From: Occallatibacter gabretensis
GTDB taxonomy: Bacteria > Acidobacteriota > Terriglobia > Terriglobales > Acidobacteriaceae
Assembly (NCBI RefSeq): GCF_001449115.1
Contig: NZ_LAIJ01000012.1
Location: forward strand, 570,765 to 634,764
Reading direction: 5' to 3'
DNA length: 64,000 nt
Of this stretch, positions 1-8,708 are shown piece by piece. How positions within the stretch are numbered: the stretch's first letter is position 1; each line of letters begins with the position of its first letter. The notes beneath the pieces are model-generated. The model saw only the letters and a program-made list of their open reading frames with translations, ran no database searches and was not told the DNA's origin. The position numbers and the translations under genes were made by a program.

Positions 1-1
1 C

Positions 2-796
2 CTGCTCGCCTGCGCCGCACTACTGCTCCCTCCGCGCTCAAACACCGACGGCGTTCCTTACCCCGCACTCAGCACATCCATCCGAAACCGAATTCTCATT
101 CTCCTCGCCGCCAACGCCGCCCTCTTCAGCCTCCTCGGTGGCGCGCTTCTCTGCCGCTATCTCCTCCCGGTGTATCCGCTAGTCCTCTTCCTAGCTATCA
201 CCGCCATCTACCGCCGCGTTCGCTGGTGGGCCGCCCTCGCGCTTCTCTCTGCCGCTGCCTTTATCGCCGGCCTCTTCATTAATCCTCCGTACGGCTTCGC
301 ACCTGAAGACAATCTCGCCTACGCGCGCATGATCCGCCTCCACCAGGCCGCCATCCGCCGCATCCAGGCCCAATACCTCGATTCCACCGTCCTCTCCGCA
401 TGGCCCGCGACAGATGAGCTCAGTAAACCCGAACTCGGCTACGTCAAAGCGCCCTTCGCAGTCTTCCCCATTGAAGACTTCTCTTCCCCACAGATCGCCC
501 GCGCCGCCGCCAGCCCCGAAAGCTACTCCACCGCCCTCGTCTTCTCCACCAAAATCGATCCGCCCCCACTCATCACCCTCGGCCCCCTCAGTCATCAACT
601 CGACGAGCAGTACTTCGGCCTCCACCACGATCTATCCCCGGAAGCCATCGCCCGCCAGCTCCACGGAACCCTCGTCTGGCAGCAGGATGACCATCAAGGC
701 CAATGGGCCGCCATCATCCGTTTCCAGCGCCAATATGAAGCGAAGATCGGCGACCGCCAGAAAACGAACATCGCAGATATTGCGCAACGCGACTAA
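2..796 (+). CDS. Membrane glycosyltransferase, C-terminal part (partial)
   Basis: The reading frame is open from the window edge, so only the C-terminal part is present. It begins with hydrophobic segments (residues about 1-12, 32-60 and 68-90). A CRYLLPVYPLVLF stretch resembles the last membrane helices of ArnT/GT39-type polyprenyl-phosphate-sugar glycosyltransferases, which move a sugar from a lipid carrier at the membrane. The remaining 170 or so residues form a soluble tail with no motif I recognise. The next gene follows after about 20 bases on the same strand. The family call is an inference from the membrane pattern; the catalytic N-terminus lies outside the window. Confidence 0.5.
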   Translation: MLACAALLLPPRSNTDGVPYPALSTSIRNRILILLAANAALFSLLGGALLCRYLLPVYPLVLFLAITAIYRRVRWWAALALLSAAAFIAGLFINPPYGFAPEDNLAYARMIRLHQAAIRRIQAQYLDSTVLSAWPATDELSKPELGYVKAPFAVFPIEDFSSPQIARAAASPESYSTALVFSTKIDPPPLITLGPLSHQLDEQYFGLHHDLSPEAIARQLHGTLVWQQDDHQGQWAAIIRFQRQYEAKIGDRQKTNIADIAQRD

Positions 797-816
797 TCCT
801 GCGACCATTGCTTCCT

Positions 817-1401
817 ATGATTTCGCGGCTCATGCAACGCGTCCTCCCTGCTCTGTTCTTTGCGGCGTCGTTCGCAACTGCCCTGCACCTCCCAGCCCAG
901 CAGACTTCACCAATAGCGGTTGATCACGCGCATGACGGAGCGCACGATTTCGACTTCCTCATCGGCGACTGGAAGGCGCATGTCCGCCGCCTGCCCGACC
1001 GTCTGAATGGCTCAAATAAGTGGGACGCATATGACGGCATCTCGAACCATCACAAAATCCTCGACACCAACTCCAACTTCGAGCAATTTGAAGTCTGGAG
1101 TAAGGACAAGAGTCAGCACCTCAAGGCGCAAACGCTGCGGCTCTATAACCCCGACACGCAGCAGTGGTACATCTACCTCGTCGATGCAGACAAGGGCACT
1201 CTCGACACGCCGCCGGTCGTAGGCCAGTTCACCGGAAATCGCGGCGAGTTCTACCACCAGGAGATATCCAAAGGCCGAACCGTTCTTGTCCGCTATCTCT
1301 GGCTCAATCTCTCGCCGAAATCAGCGCGAATGGAGCAGTCCTTTTCCCCGGACGGCGAAAAAAGCTGGGAAGTGAACTGGATCTGCGAGCTCTCCAGATA
1401 A
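817..1401 (+). CDS. Secreted DUF1579-like protein
   Basis: A protein of about 194 residues. I prefer the ATG at 817, which opens a clear signal peptide (two Arg, hydrophobic run, Ala-X-Ala-like cleavage near LPAQQ); a TTG at 808 is also in frame. After the signal peptide comes HDFDFLIGDWKAHVRR, typical of the DUF1579-like lipocalin-type fold, followed by alternating beta-strand-like segments rich in Trp and Tyr. The biochemical role of this family is not established. Export to the periplasm is inferred. Confidence 0.65.
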   Translation: MISRLMQRVLPALFFAASFATALHLPAQQTSPIAVDHAHDGAHDFDFLIGDWKAHVRRLPDRLNGSNKWDAYDGISNHHKILDTNSNFEQFEVWSKDKSQHLKAQTLRLYNPDTQQWYIYLVDADKGTLDTPPVVGQFTGNRGEFYHQEISKGRTVLVRYLWLNLSPKSARMEQSFSPDGEKSWEVNWICELSR

Positions 1402-1434
1402 GCCCTCCCCATAACCTCTTATAATCAGCCTGTC

Positions 1435-3075
1435 GTGCTGAATTTTTTCTATCGTCCATCGCGCCACCTCGCGCGGCTCATCCTCTTCGTCGGAACCGCC
1501 CTTTCGTCGGTCATCGCACCCGCGCCAAGGGCTCATTCCCAGGCCATAGCGAACGCCGCCAACCCTCGCACACGCATACTTCTTGTTCTTCCCTTTGACA
1601 ACGGCTCCAATCAGCCTAATCTTGAGTGGATCCGCGAAGCCGCGCCGGAAATCCTCACCTCCCGCCTTTCCTCCGCTGGCTTCTCGCCCCTCAGCCGCAC
1701 AGACCGCCATTACGCCCTCGACCATCTCGGCTTTCCGCAGTCCTTCCATCCCTCCCGCGCCACCTCCATCAAGCTCGCGCAAACCCTCGACGCCGAATCC
1801 ATCGTCGCCGGCGAATACACCGTCTCCGGTTCCACCCTCACCGCCAGCGCCCGCATCGTCGACGTCTCTCGCCTCCGCATCTCCCAGCCCGTCACCGCCA
1901 GCGGAGACATTCATTCGCTCGTCTCCGTCTTCGATACCCTCACCTGGGAGCTAAGCCGCCAGCTCGATCCTGCTTTTCCCATCAGTGAAGAAGCCTTCGT
2001 CGCCGCCGGAGCCAACCTTCAGCTCGACGCATTCGAGCAGTACGTCCGCGGCATCTCAGAGCCGGACCAGACCGAGCGCATCCGCCATCTTCAGGCCGCC
2101 GTCAAGCTCAACCCTAGCTTCCCCGCTGCCTGGATGGCTCTTGGCCGCGAAGACTTCGCCAACCAGCAGTACGAGCAGTCCGCCGAAGCCTTCGCCAAAG
2201 TTACTGGCCAGTCGCCAAACGCCGCTCCCGATACCCTTGAAGCTGGCTTCTACCGCGGCCTTTCGCTCCTCTACACCGGCAACTACGCAGCCGCCGAAGC
2301 CGCATTCACGGACGTTTCCCGCACCCTCCCGCTTGCCCCTGTGCTCAACAATCAGGGAGTAGCGGTCAGTCGTCAGAACCACGACGCCACAGCGCTCTTC
2401 CGCCAGTCCGTCACCGCTGATCCCACCACTCCCGACTATCACTTCAATCTCGCGGTCAGTCTCCGCAGCCACGGCGACACAAACGGCGCCTCCGCTGAAC
2501 TTGCTCAGTACCTCAAGCTTCGCCCCACAGATTCCGAGGCCCTCGCACTCGACGCCGCTCTCCGCCCGCCCTCCAGCACACAGCCCGCTACAGCCCCCGT
2601 CCAGCCTCTTGAGCGCATCGTCCGCACTTTTGACGCCAGTGCCTTCCGCCAGGCGGCCGTCATGATGGACCAGATGCAGTCCGCGCGCTTTGATGCTCTT
2701 GCGCCCGAACAGCGTGCCCAGGCTCTTGTACTCCGCGCCCGCGACTATCTCTCCCGCGGCCTCCTGCTTGAATCCGAACGTCTCTTCCGTGAAGCCGCCT
2801 CCGCCGATTCCCGTCTGGCCGACGCCCATGAAGGCCTCGCTGAGGTCCGCGAACGCTCCGGCGATACAAACGGCGCACGCGCCGAAGCACTCGCCTCCAT
2901 TCAGCTCAAGCCTTCCGCCGAAGCCTACCTCGTCCTCGCCCGCATCGATCTTGCCGCAGGTCAGTATGACGCCGCCGCGCGCAACGCCAACTTCGCCATC
3001 CAGTTCGCTCCTACCAGCACCCCGGCCCACGATCTTCTGCATCAGATAGACCTCAAACGCAACCAACACAAATAG
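1435..3075 (+). CDS. Secreted tetratricopeptide-repeat protein
   Basis: A 546-residue protein starting at GTG 1435, the only start that keeps the whole N-terminal signal segment (residues about 14-36). Residues about 46-175 (ILLVLPFDNGS...LEWIREAAPEILTSRL) resemble the nucleotide-free FlgO/CsgG-like domain often joined to TPRs in acidobacteria. From about 190 onward there are repeated TPR helices (for example AAWMALGREDFANQQYEQSAEAFAKV and ADAHEGLAEVRERSGDTNGARAEA). The likely role is a periplasmic scaffold for protein-protein contacts; the partner is unknown. It ends about 100 bases before the NfeD-type gene. Confidence 0.75.
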   Translation: MLNFFYRPSRHLARLILFVGTALSSVIAPAPRAHSQAIANAANPRTRILLVLPFDNGSNQPNLEWIREAAPEILTSRLSSAGFSPLSRTDRHYALDHLGFPQSFHPSRATSIKLAQTLDAESIVAGEYTVSGSTLTASARIVDVSRLRISQPVTASGDIHSLVSVFDTLTWELSRQLDPAFPISEEAFVAAGANLQLDAFEQYVRGISEPDQTERIRHLQAAVKLNPSFPAAWMALGREDFANQQYEQSAEAFAKVTGQSPNAAPDTLEAGFYRGLSLLYTGNYAAAEAAFTDVSRTLPLAPVLNNQGVAVSRQNHDATALFRQSVTADPTTPDYHFNLAVSLRSHGDTNGASAELAQYLKLRPTDSEALALDAALRPPSSTQPATAPVQPLERIVRTFDASAFRQAAVMMDQMQSARFDALAPEQRAQALVLRARDYLSRGLLLESERLFREAASADSRLADAHEGLAEVRERSGDTNGARAEALASIQLKPSAEAYLVLARIDLAAGQYDAAARNANFAIQFAPTSTPAHDLLHQIDLKRNQHK

Positions 3076-3087
3076 GCTGTTGGTAGG

Positions 3088-3163
3088 TGGGGGCTTTAGC
3101 GCCGGCTTCATCTGGCGCATAATGTATAGGGCTTTAGCCCCTGAAGTATGCTGTTTCATACTT
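3088..3163. repeat. Intergenic palindromic repeats
   Basis: The spacer between the TPR and NfeD genes holds two related GGGCTTTAGC-type segments (around 3098 and 3128; the second reads as the palindrome GGGCTTTAGCCC) and a perfect 7-bp inverted repeat, AAGTATG at 3144-3150 and CATACTT at 3157-3163, with a 6-base loop. The last hairpin ends 13 bases before the NfeD start codon, just upstream of a GGAG ribosome-binding site. I believe GGGGCTAAAGCCCC-type palindromes are common between genes in acidobacteria, but that is memory and was not checked. Confidence 0.5.
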
Positions 3164-3176
3164 GGGAGCACACATC

Positions 3177-4514
3177 ATGCCATCGAACGTGCTTCACATT
3201 GGCCGCAATCTCATCATTGCAATCGTCTGTCTTCTTTCGTCTCTCGTCCTTCTTCCTTCGACCCTGATCGCCCAATCCCCCCACCAACAGCCCCTCGTCG
3301 ACAAATTCATCCTCGCCGACACCATCCAGCCCGTCACCGCCGGCCAGCTCGACCGCGCCCTCGCCCGAGCCTCCGCAGACAACGCCTCCGCCTTGCTCAT
3401 AGAAATCGACACCCCCGGCGGGCTCGTCGATTCCATGCGCACCATGGCCGGAGCCATCCTCACCTCGCACATCCCCGTCATCATTTACGTCGCCCCCGCC
3501 GGCGCGCGCGCAGGTTCCGCAGGCTTCTTCCTCCTAGAATCTGCAGACATCGCCGCCATGGCCCCCGGAACCAACGCCGGAGCCGCTCACGTCGTCTTCG
3601 AGTCAGGCCAGCCCGATCCCATCCTGTCTCAGAAAGTCGAAAACGACGCCGAAGCGTTCATGCGCTCCTACGTGGCCAAACGCGGTCGCAATCAGGACGC
3701 CGCCATCGCCGCCGTCAAGGACTCACACGCTTACTCTGCGGAAGAAGCCCTCGCGCAGGGCCTCATCGATCTCACCGCCGCCTCGGACGCCGATCTCATC
3801 GCTAAACTCGACGGCCGCGTCATCACCCGCATGGACGGCGGCAAGCTCACCCTCCACCTCGCCAACGCCCGCATTCAGAATCTTGAGCCCACCCTCCGGG
3901 AAAATCTTCTCGACTGGCTCATCAATCCCAATATCGCTCTTATGCTCCTCGTCGGCGGCGCGCTTCTCATCTATCTCGAATTCAACACGCCCGGCACAAT
4001 CGTCCCCGGCGCGCTAGGCGCGCTCATGGTCTTGCTCGGTGTCTTCGCCCTCAATCTGCTTCCCATCCGCTACACCGCAGTCATGCTCCTCGTCGCCGCC
4101 GTGATCCTGCTTGTCCTCGAAGCAAAAATCGGCGGCCACGGCGCGCTCGCCATCGCAGGCACCATCAGTCTTGTCCTCGGACTGATGACCCTCGTCGCCT
4201 CACCCATCCCCCAGCTCGACGTCCACCCCTGGCTCGCCCTGTCGATCGGCATCGCCTTCGGCCTCATCACCGTCTTCTTGCTGCGCCTCGCCGTCCGCGC
4301 CCGCCGCCGCAAAACCCTCCTCGGCGTCGAAGCCCTCATCGGCCACATCGCCTCCGCCATGGAGCCGCTCTCGCCCTCAGGCCACATACTCGTAGAAGGG
4401 GAAATCTGGCGCGCCAGCGCCAGCAACCCCGGTGAACCCATCCCCGCCGGCGCACCCGTCCGCGTCACCGGCCACAACGACAACCTTCTCCTTGTAACTC
4501 CCGTCGCCGAATAA
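3177..4514 (+). CDS. NfeD-family membrane serine protease (ClpP-class)
   Basis: About 445 residues from ATG 3177, chosen because GGAG sits 9 bases upstream and the signal peptide begins there. The N-terminal ClpP-like domain (about 40-210) carries EIDTPGG, the nucleophile region GARAGSAG (Ser114) and a Lys at 153 in the expected general-base position. Four or more membrane helices follow (about 240-375), then a C-terminal OB-fold NfeD domain (LVEGEIWRASASNPGEPIPAGAPVRVTG). Such proteases usually cut the C-terminus of a partner stomatin. Here the stomatin-like gene is not next door; one lies at 20070, 15 kb away. Confidence 0.88.
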   Translation: MPSNVLHIGRNLIIAIVCLLSSLVLLPSTLIAQSPHQQPLVDKFILADTIQPVTAGQLDRALARASADNASALLIEIDTPGGLVDSMRTMAGAILTSHIPVIIYVAPAGARAGSAGFFLLESADIAAMAPGTNAGAAHVVFESGQPDPILSQKVENDAEAFMRSYVAKRGRNQDAAIAAVKDSHAYSAEEALAQGLIDLTAASDADLIAKLDGRVITRMDGGKLTLHLANARIQNLEPTLRENLLDWLINPNIALMLLVGGALLIYLEFNTPGTIVPGALGALMVLLGVFALNLLPIRYTAVMLLVAAVILLVLEAKIGGHGALAIAGTISLVLGLMTLVASPIPQLDVHPWLALSIGIAFGLITVFLLRLAVRARRRKTLLGVEALIGHIASAMEPLSPSGHILVEGEIWRASASNPGEPIPAGAPVRVTGHNDNLLLVTPVAE

Positions 4515-4565
4515 ACGCCACCTCTTCCCTCTGCAATTCACATTTAGGCCTAAAAAGAAGCAACA

Positions 4566-4605
4566 AATGACCCAGGCCGCGCATGAATGCGCGGCCTGGG
4601 TCATT
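4566..4605. terminator. Bidirectional terminator hairpin between convergent genes
   Basis: A perfect 17-bp inverted repeat (arms 4566-4582 and 4589-4605, loop ATGAAT) lies between the ends of the NfeD gene (+) and the TonB-receptor gene (-). On the minus strand the hairpin is followed by a U-rich tail (TTGTTGCTTCTTTTT), so it best fits the end of the receptor transcript, though it can fold for both directions. Confidence 0.8.
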
Positions 4606-4637
4606 GTTAAGGACGAATCGTTCGAACTACCGCAGAG

Positions 4638-7600
4638 CTAGAACTCCACCCTCAGCGCTAACTGCAGAACGCGAGCCGCGCTATCGGTCGTAACTGTTCC
4701 AAATGGACTAGAACTCTGCGTGATGTCCGTGGTTGGACTGCCGAAAACCGGATGATTCATGACATTGAAGGCATCGGCACGAAACTTCACAGCAATACCT
4801 TCGACCACAGGAAATGTCTTGGTAAGTCCTGCATCCAGGGTCGTTGATCTCGGCCCACGTAGGTTATTGCGGCTTCCAATCTGGAACCCGAGTGGCCCTG
4901 TGAAGTCGTTGACAGCTGCATTTGAGTTTGTGTAAGCCAGCAGTGGATTTCCACCTCCGCCGTGCATGTGGATATCCAGGTCACGTATATTTCCGGTCAG
5001 AATCGCTGGCGCAGCGTTAGCAAATCCCGCAACAAACGCTTCGGAATTGGCGAAGTAGGGGAATCCCGTGTGCCAACCGGGCAGGCCGCTTACGGCCCAT
5101 CCGCCAACAACTTCATTGACGATCCGCGGCATGGATCCTCCAATTGCTCTTCCGCGTCCAACCGGCAGTTCGTATGTGAAATATCCGTTGATGTAGTGAG
5201 TCGCGTCGAAGTCCGAATTTCCTCGGCATTCCCGCGGCCGCACCACATCGCAGATAAATCCATAACCGCCGTAGGCAACCGTGTTCGCATTCACTGAGAC
5301 GTTGTCGATCGAATGCGACCACGTGTAGTTGATGTCAAAGGTCAAGCCAAAACTGCTGTTCTTGTGCAGCGTAACCAGCAAACCGTTATATCCAGAAAAT
5401 CCCTTGTTGGTATACATAGTATTTTCGGCAAATTGCGCATCCATGCCGACATTGGGAGGCAGTAAAAACTGTAGCCCGGACACATTTGTTGACGCGAGGG
5501 TATAAACCCAATCCGCAAAATCTCCGCGTCCGGGATAAGCGCCGCCCTGATGTGCCGCATATGCAGTGTTGCTGGCAAAGCCTGCTGCCACACCAGCTCC
5601 CGGAGCAGCTACATGTTCAAACCACGGTTGAGCCGTCACGTTGTTGGGATCAACACCGGCTCTTATTTGGGTTGTCACATTCGCAACAGCCTGCGACATC
5701 GTCTGACCCGACGCAGGATCCGGGAAGTCGATGAGCTGGGACATGTCAGCCTGCGCCATCAATCTGCGGCCAAAACGTCCCACCCAATCTGTCTTCAGTA
5801 TGAAACCCTTCGGGAACTCATGCTGCATGCCAACAGTCGGCAGGAAAGAAAACGGATTTTTGAAGTGAGGATCGATAGTTTCATTGAATTCGCCATCGAT
5901 CAATCCGTACGGGAAAGCACTTGAGGTCCCAGGGTTGAGCGTCCACGGGGTATACGGAATGGTGATAGCCGGTGCCGAGGGTGGCGTCGGCGGAGTGCTG
6001 AGCCCGCTGAATCGCGAGAGCGTCTGGTAGGAACCATAGGCGTTTCCTTGAGATCCCATTGGATCGTTCACGCTGTTCTTGAACAGGTAATTGTATTGCG
6101 TCTGCTGGTACTGGATCGCGCTGATAACCGTGTGATCGTAAATAATACCCGCGCCTCCGCGGAACACCGTGTGTCCATTCCCCGGAGCCCACGCAAACCC
6201 CAGGCGCGGCGCAAAGTCATGATATTCCGGTGCGTAATAGCTCTGCTGATGATTCGCTTTTCCACCCAGGATATAGGAAATAAGCGGAACAACTTGAGTT
6301 CCCGTCTGTCCGGCCGCGCTCTGCGCCAGTCGCTGTCCGAAATAATAGTTGAACGTGGAATCGGAAGTAGATTGGCTTCCAAACTGGTTAATTGATTGCA
6401 GGCCATGTCGCTCGTAAGGAACCGAGTAATACTGCCAGCGCACGCCATAGGAAATCGTCAGCTTCGGCGTAACCTTCCAGGTGTCGCCCGCATAAATTTC
6501 AGTCTCATAAAACCGGAAATCCTGCGTGGCGCCGGATCCCTGGGGGTATGCCTGCGCCTGATTGTTGAAGTTGTAGGTGGCAGACGTGCTTGAGTATGGC
6601 GCTAGAGCCAGAGCGTAGGCGCTGTCATAAAGGTTGGTCGCATTTGGATCGGGATCCAGGTCAGCCGGACGCATGCTCGGAGAACCAGTAGGCGAAGCGA
6701 GGCTGTTCACGTTGCCGCCCAGGCCCATTCCAGCCCCGTTGTAGTTCAGGATGACAAAGTTGTCGGGGCTGATCCGCTTGATCTGCCCGCCAATCGTAAA
6801 GTCATGCCGGCCCTTCTGCCAGTCAAAGTCGTCCTTGATCACAAGAATCGGATAGGTCCGGCCCTGCGCATTGCCGCAACCTGCATATGGGCCGCTTATG
6901 AGAGATCCACCGGTCGAATTTCCACCCAGGGATCCGAATTGCGTAGCGCCCTCCGGGTTATAAATGCAAGGAAACGAATAGTTTTCGAGGGTTTCTCCCA
7001 GCTCAACCTGGTTTGTCTTATTCGATGAAATCACCCAGGTGTTGATACCTGCCCAGTCATAGCTTTCATCCAGAAACGGAAAGGTCTCCGGGTCGCCGGG
7101 AAATTGAATCGCCGATTGGGTCCCGTTGGTGCGAGTAAAACGGCCGACACCTTCAAAGTTGAGCCGATCGTTCAATTTATAGTCGACCCGCTGCGCATAG
7201 TTGTCTTCCGTGTACGGATAAGGAGCGTTGAATTTATAGCCGGCAAAGTTTACGAGGTCACCGGCATCACCGGAAAAATCATTCGCGTGAGGATAGCGGC
7301 TGGAAAAGAGGCTCTCCAACGAGCTGTTGAAGCCGATTCCCAACGGGTCCAGGGCAGCAGCCTGCGTTGAAGAAATCGAATTCATTGCGCCTGTCTGGGC
7401 GTTTGTGTAGTAGTTCACGGAGCCATTGCGATAGCTATCCAGAGGCACAGTCCGTGTGGTCAGATTCGAGAGCGTATCCCGGCGTCCTTCATAGTTGAAA
7501 AAGAAGAAAACTCTGTCTCTTAAAACAGGTCCGCCAATATAACCGTCAAATTGGTTCCGGAGAAGCGGAGACCTCGGCACTCCCTCATTGTTGCTGAACC

Positions 7601-8381
7601 AATCATTGGCTGTCATGATCGTATCGCGGTAGTAATCCGAGACTCCGCCATGAAAATGATTCGTGCCGGACTTGGTAATCAGCTGAAACTGGCCGCCGCC
7701 GCCTTCACCTGCGCTGGAAAGCTGGCCGGCAACTACGCCTCTAAATTCTTGTAGGGAGTCAACCGGAGCATTGCCCACAAGGGCGCCAAAGCTACCCGTT
7801 TCATTGTCATTCACATCCAGGCCATCCAGCGTCACATTCGATTGATCGTTGCGCGCTCCCGTCACCGAGCCATCGGACGTAACTCCGGGCAGCATGTAAA
7901 ACAGAGACGATGGACTATCCCGGCTTTCAACGGGAAGCTCATTGAGCACTTCGACCTGAACGCTGGTTCCTACCTGCGCATCCGAGGTATTGATTGTTTC
8001 ACTCTCGCTGGCCGCGGAAACTTCCACTGATACGGTCGCGCCACCCGCTTTCAACTCCGCGTTTTGCGTTCGGGTGTCATCCACGTTCAGGTAAAGGTCT
8101 TTGATCACAACCGGACTGAACCCGGCAGCCTCAAAGTGAATTTCATAGCCAGGTCCCGCCGGCACCAGATTGAACGTATACTCGCCGGCGCTCCCCGTCG
8201 TCGTTTTCAGCACGACTCCAGTCTGCGGATTCCGGAGGGTAACGGCAACACCCGGAACTACAGCCTTCGACGAATCTGTAGCTACTCCGGTGATGGCTGC
8301 TGTTCGCTGAGCGTTAGCAGTGGTAACGATACCAAAAATCAATACGACGAGACTGGCCGCGGCGAAAATTCTACGGAACAT
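4638..8381 (-). CDS. TonB-dependent receptor, Oar-like, with carboxypeptidase-regulatory domain
   Basis: About 1247 residues. I chose ATG 8381 because GAGGAG lies just upstream; a GTG at 8393 is inside that site. A signal peptide is followed by a CarboxypepD_reg-like beta-sandwich (about 30-115, TAAITGVATDSSKAVVPGVAVTLRNPQTG), a plug domain (about 120-250, with LPVESRDSPSSLFYMLPGV and NVTLDGLDVND) and a long beta barrel ending in Phe, as outer-membrane barrels do. These receptors import large ligands such as oligosaccharides using TonB energy. The gene stands alone downstream of an ABC permease on the same strand. The substrate cannot be read from the sequence. Confidence 0.9.
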   Translation of the reverse strand: MFRRIFAAASLVVLIFGIVTTANAQRTAAITGVATDSSKAVVPGVAVTLRNPQTGVVLKTTTGSAGEYTFNLVPAGPGYEIHFEAAGFSPVVIKDLYLNVDDTRTQNAELKAGGATVSVEVSAASESETINTSDAQVGTSVQVEVLNELPVESRDSPSSLFYMLPGVTSDGSVTGARNDQSNVTLDGLDVNDNETGSFGALVGNAPVDSLQEFRGVVAGQLSSAGEGGGGQFQLITKSGTNHFHGGVSDYYRDTIMTANDWFSNNEGVPRSPLLRNQFDGYIGGPVLRDRVFFFFNYEGRRDTLSNLTTRTVPLDSYRNGSVNYYTNAQTGAMNSISSTQAAALDPLGIGFNSSLESLFSSRYPHANDFSGDAGDLVNFAGYKFNAPYPYTEDNYAQRVDYKLNDRLNFEGVGRFTRTNGTQSAIQFPGDPETFPFLDESYDWAGINTWVISSNKTNQVELGETLENYSFPCIYNPEGATQFGSLGGNSTGGSLISGPYAGCGNAQGRTYPILVIKDDFDWQKGRHDFTIGGQIKRISPDNFVILNYNGAGMGLGGNVNSLASPTGSPSMRPADLDPDPNATNLYDSAYALALAPYSSTSATYNFNNQAQAYPQGSGATQDFRFYETEIYAGDTWKVTPKLTISYGVRWQYYSVPYERHGLQSINQFGSQSTSDSTFNYYFGQRLAQSAAGQTGTQVVPLISYILGGKANHQQSYYAPEYHDFAPRLGFAWAPGNGHTVFRGGAGIIYDHTVISAIQYQQTQYNYLFKNSVNDPMGSQGNAYGSYQTLSRFSGLSTPPTPPSAPAITIPYTPWTLNPGTSSAFPYGLIDGEFNETIDPHFKNPFSFLPTVGMQHEFPKGFILKTDWVGRFGRRLMAQADMSQLIDFPDPASGQTMSQAVANVTTQIRAGVDPNNVTAQPWFEHVAAPGAGVAAGFASNTAYAAHQGGAYPGRGDFADWVYTLASTNVSGLQFLLPPNVGMDAQFAENTMYTNKGFSGYNGLLVTLHKNSSFGLTFDINYTWSHSIDNVSVNANTVAYGGYGFICDVVRPRECRGNSDFDATHYINGYFTYELPVGRGRAIGGSMPRIVNEVVGGWAVSGLPGWHTGFPYFANSEAFVAGFANAAPAILTGNIRDLDIHMHGGGGNPLLAYTNSNAAVNDFTGPLGFQIGSRNNLRGPRSTTLDAGLTKTFPVVEGIAVKFRADAFNVMNHPVFGSPTTDITQSSSPFGTVTTDSAARVLQLALRVEF

Positions 8382-8708
8382 TGGGCTCCTCACAAGTCGT
8401 TCAAGCTTGAACTATGAGATTGTTTGCAAGTACATGACCAACACATTCGGCCGCATTTTCATAGGAGTGCAAAACGCAGAAAATATTATAGATAGATTCG
8501 AATAGTTAGAGTCAGGTTTAAATGTGATTAATATCAACCTATTGAATTGCGGAGAGAACCTCCATTCAAAATTCCAATTCTGCAAGATATGAGGCTGGGC
8601 AGAGTGTGCGCCACCGGACACAACAACAACGCGGACTCCCATCAGTCTTTCACTCCGCCAAACGTAAGTCTTAAAGCTCAATCAAAGATCCCGCGTCGTA
8701 ATCTCCCC
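8382..8708. other. Intergenic region upstream of the TonB receptor
   Basis: About 330 bases separate the permease end from the receptor start. The stretch is AT-richer than its surroundings near 8470-8545. I see no convincing sigma-70 box pair, RNA gene or short gene with a ribosome-binding site. It presumably carries the receptor promoter and a long 5' leader. Confidence 0.4.

Noticed and set aside
2056..3171. A 371-codon frame antisense to the TPR protein
   Set aside because: The translation is low-complexity Gly/Ala/Glu-rich with no recognisable fold; the sense strand carries clear TPRs.
8412..8681. An 89-codon frame upstream of the TonB receptor
   Set aside because: It lies in AT-rich spacer, starts without a ribosome-binding site and has no recognisable features.
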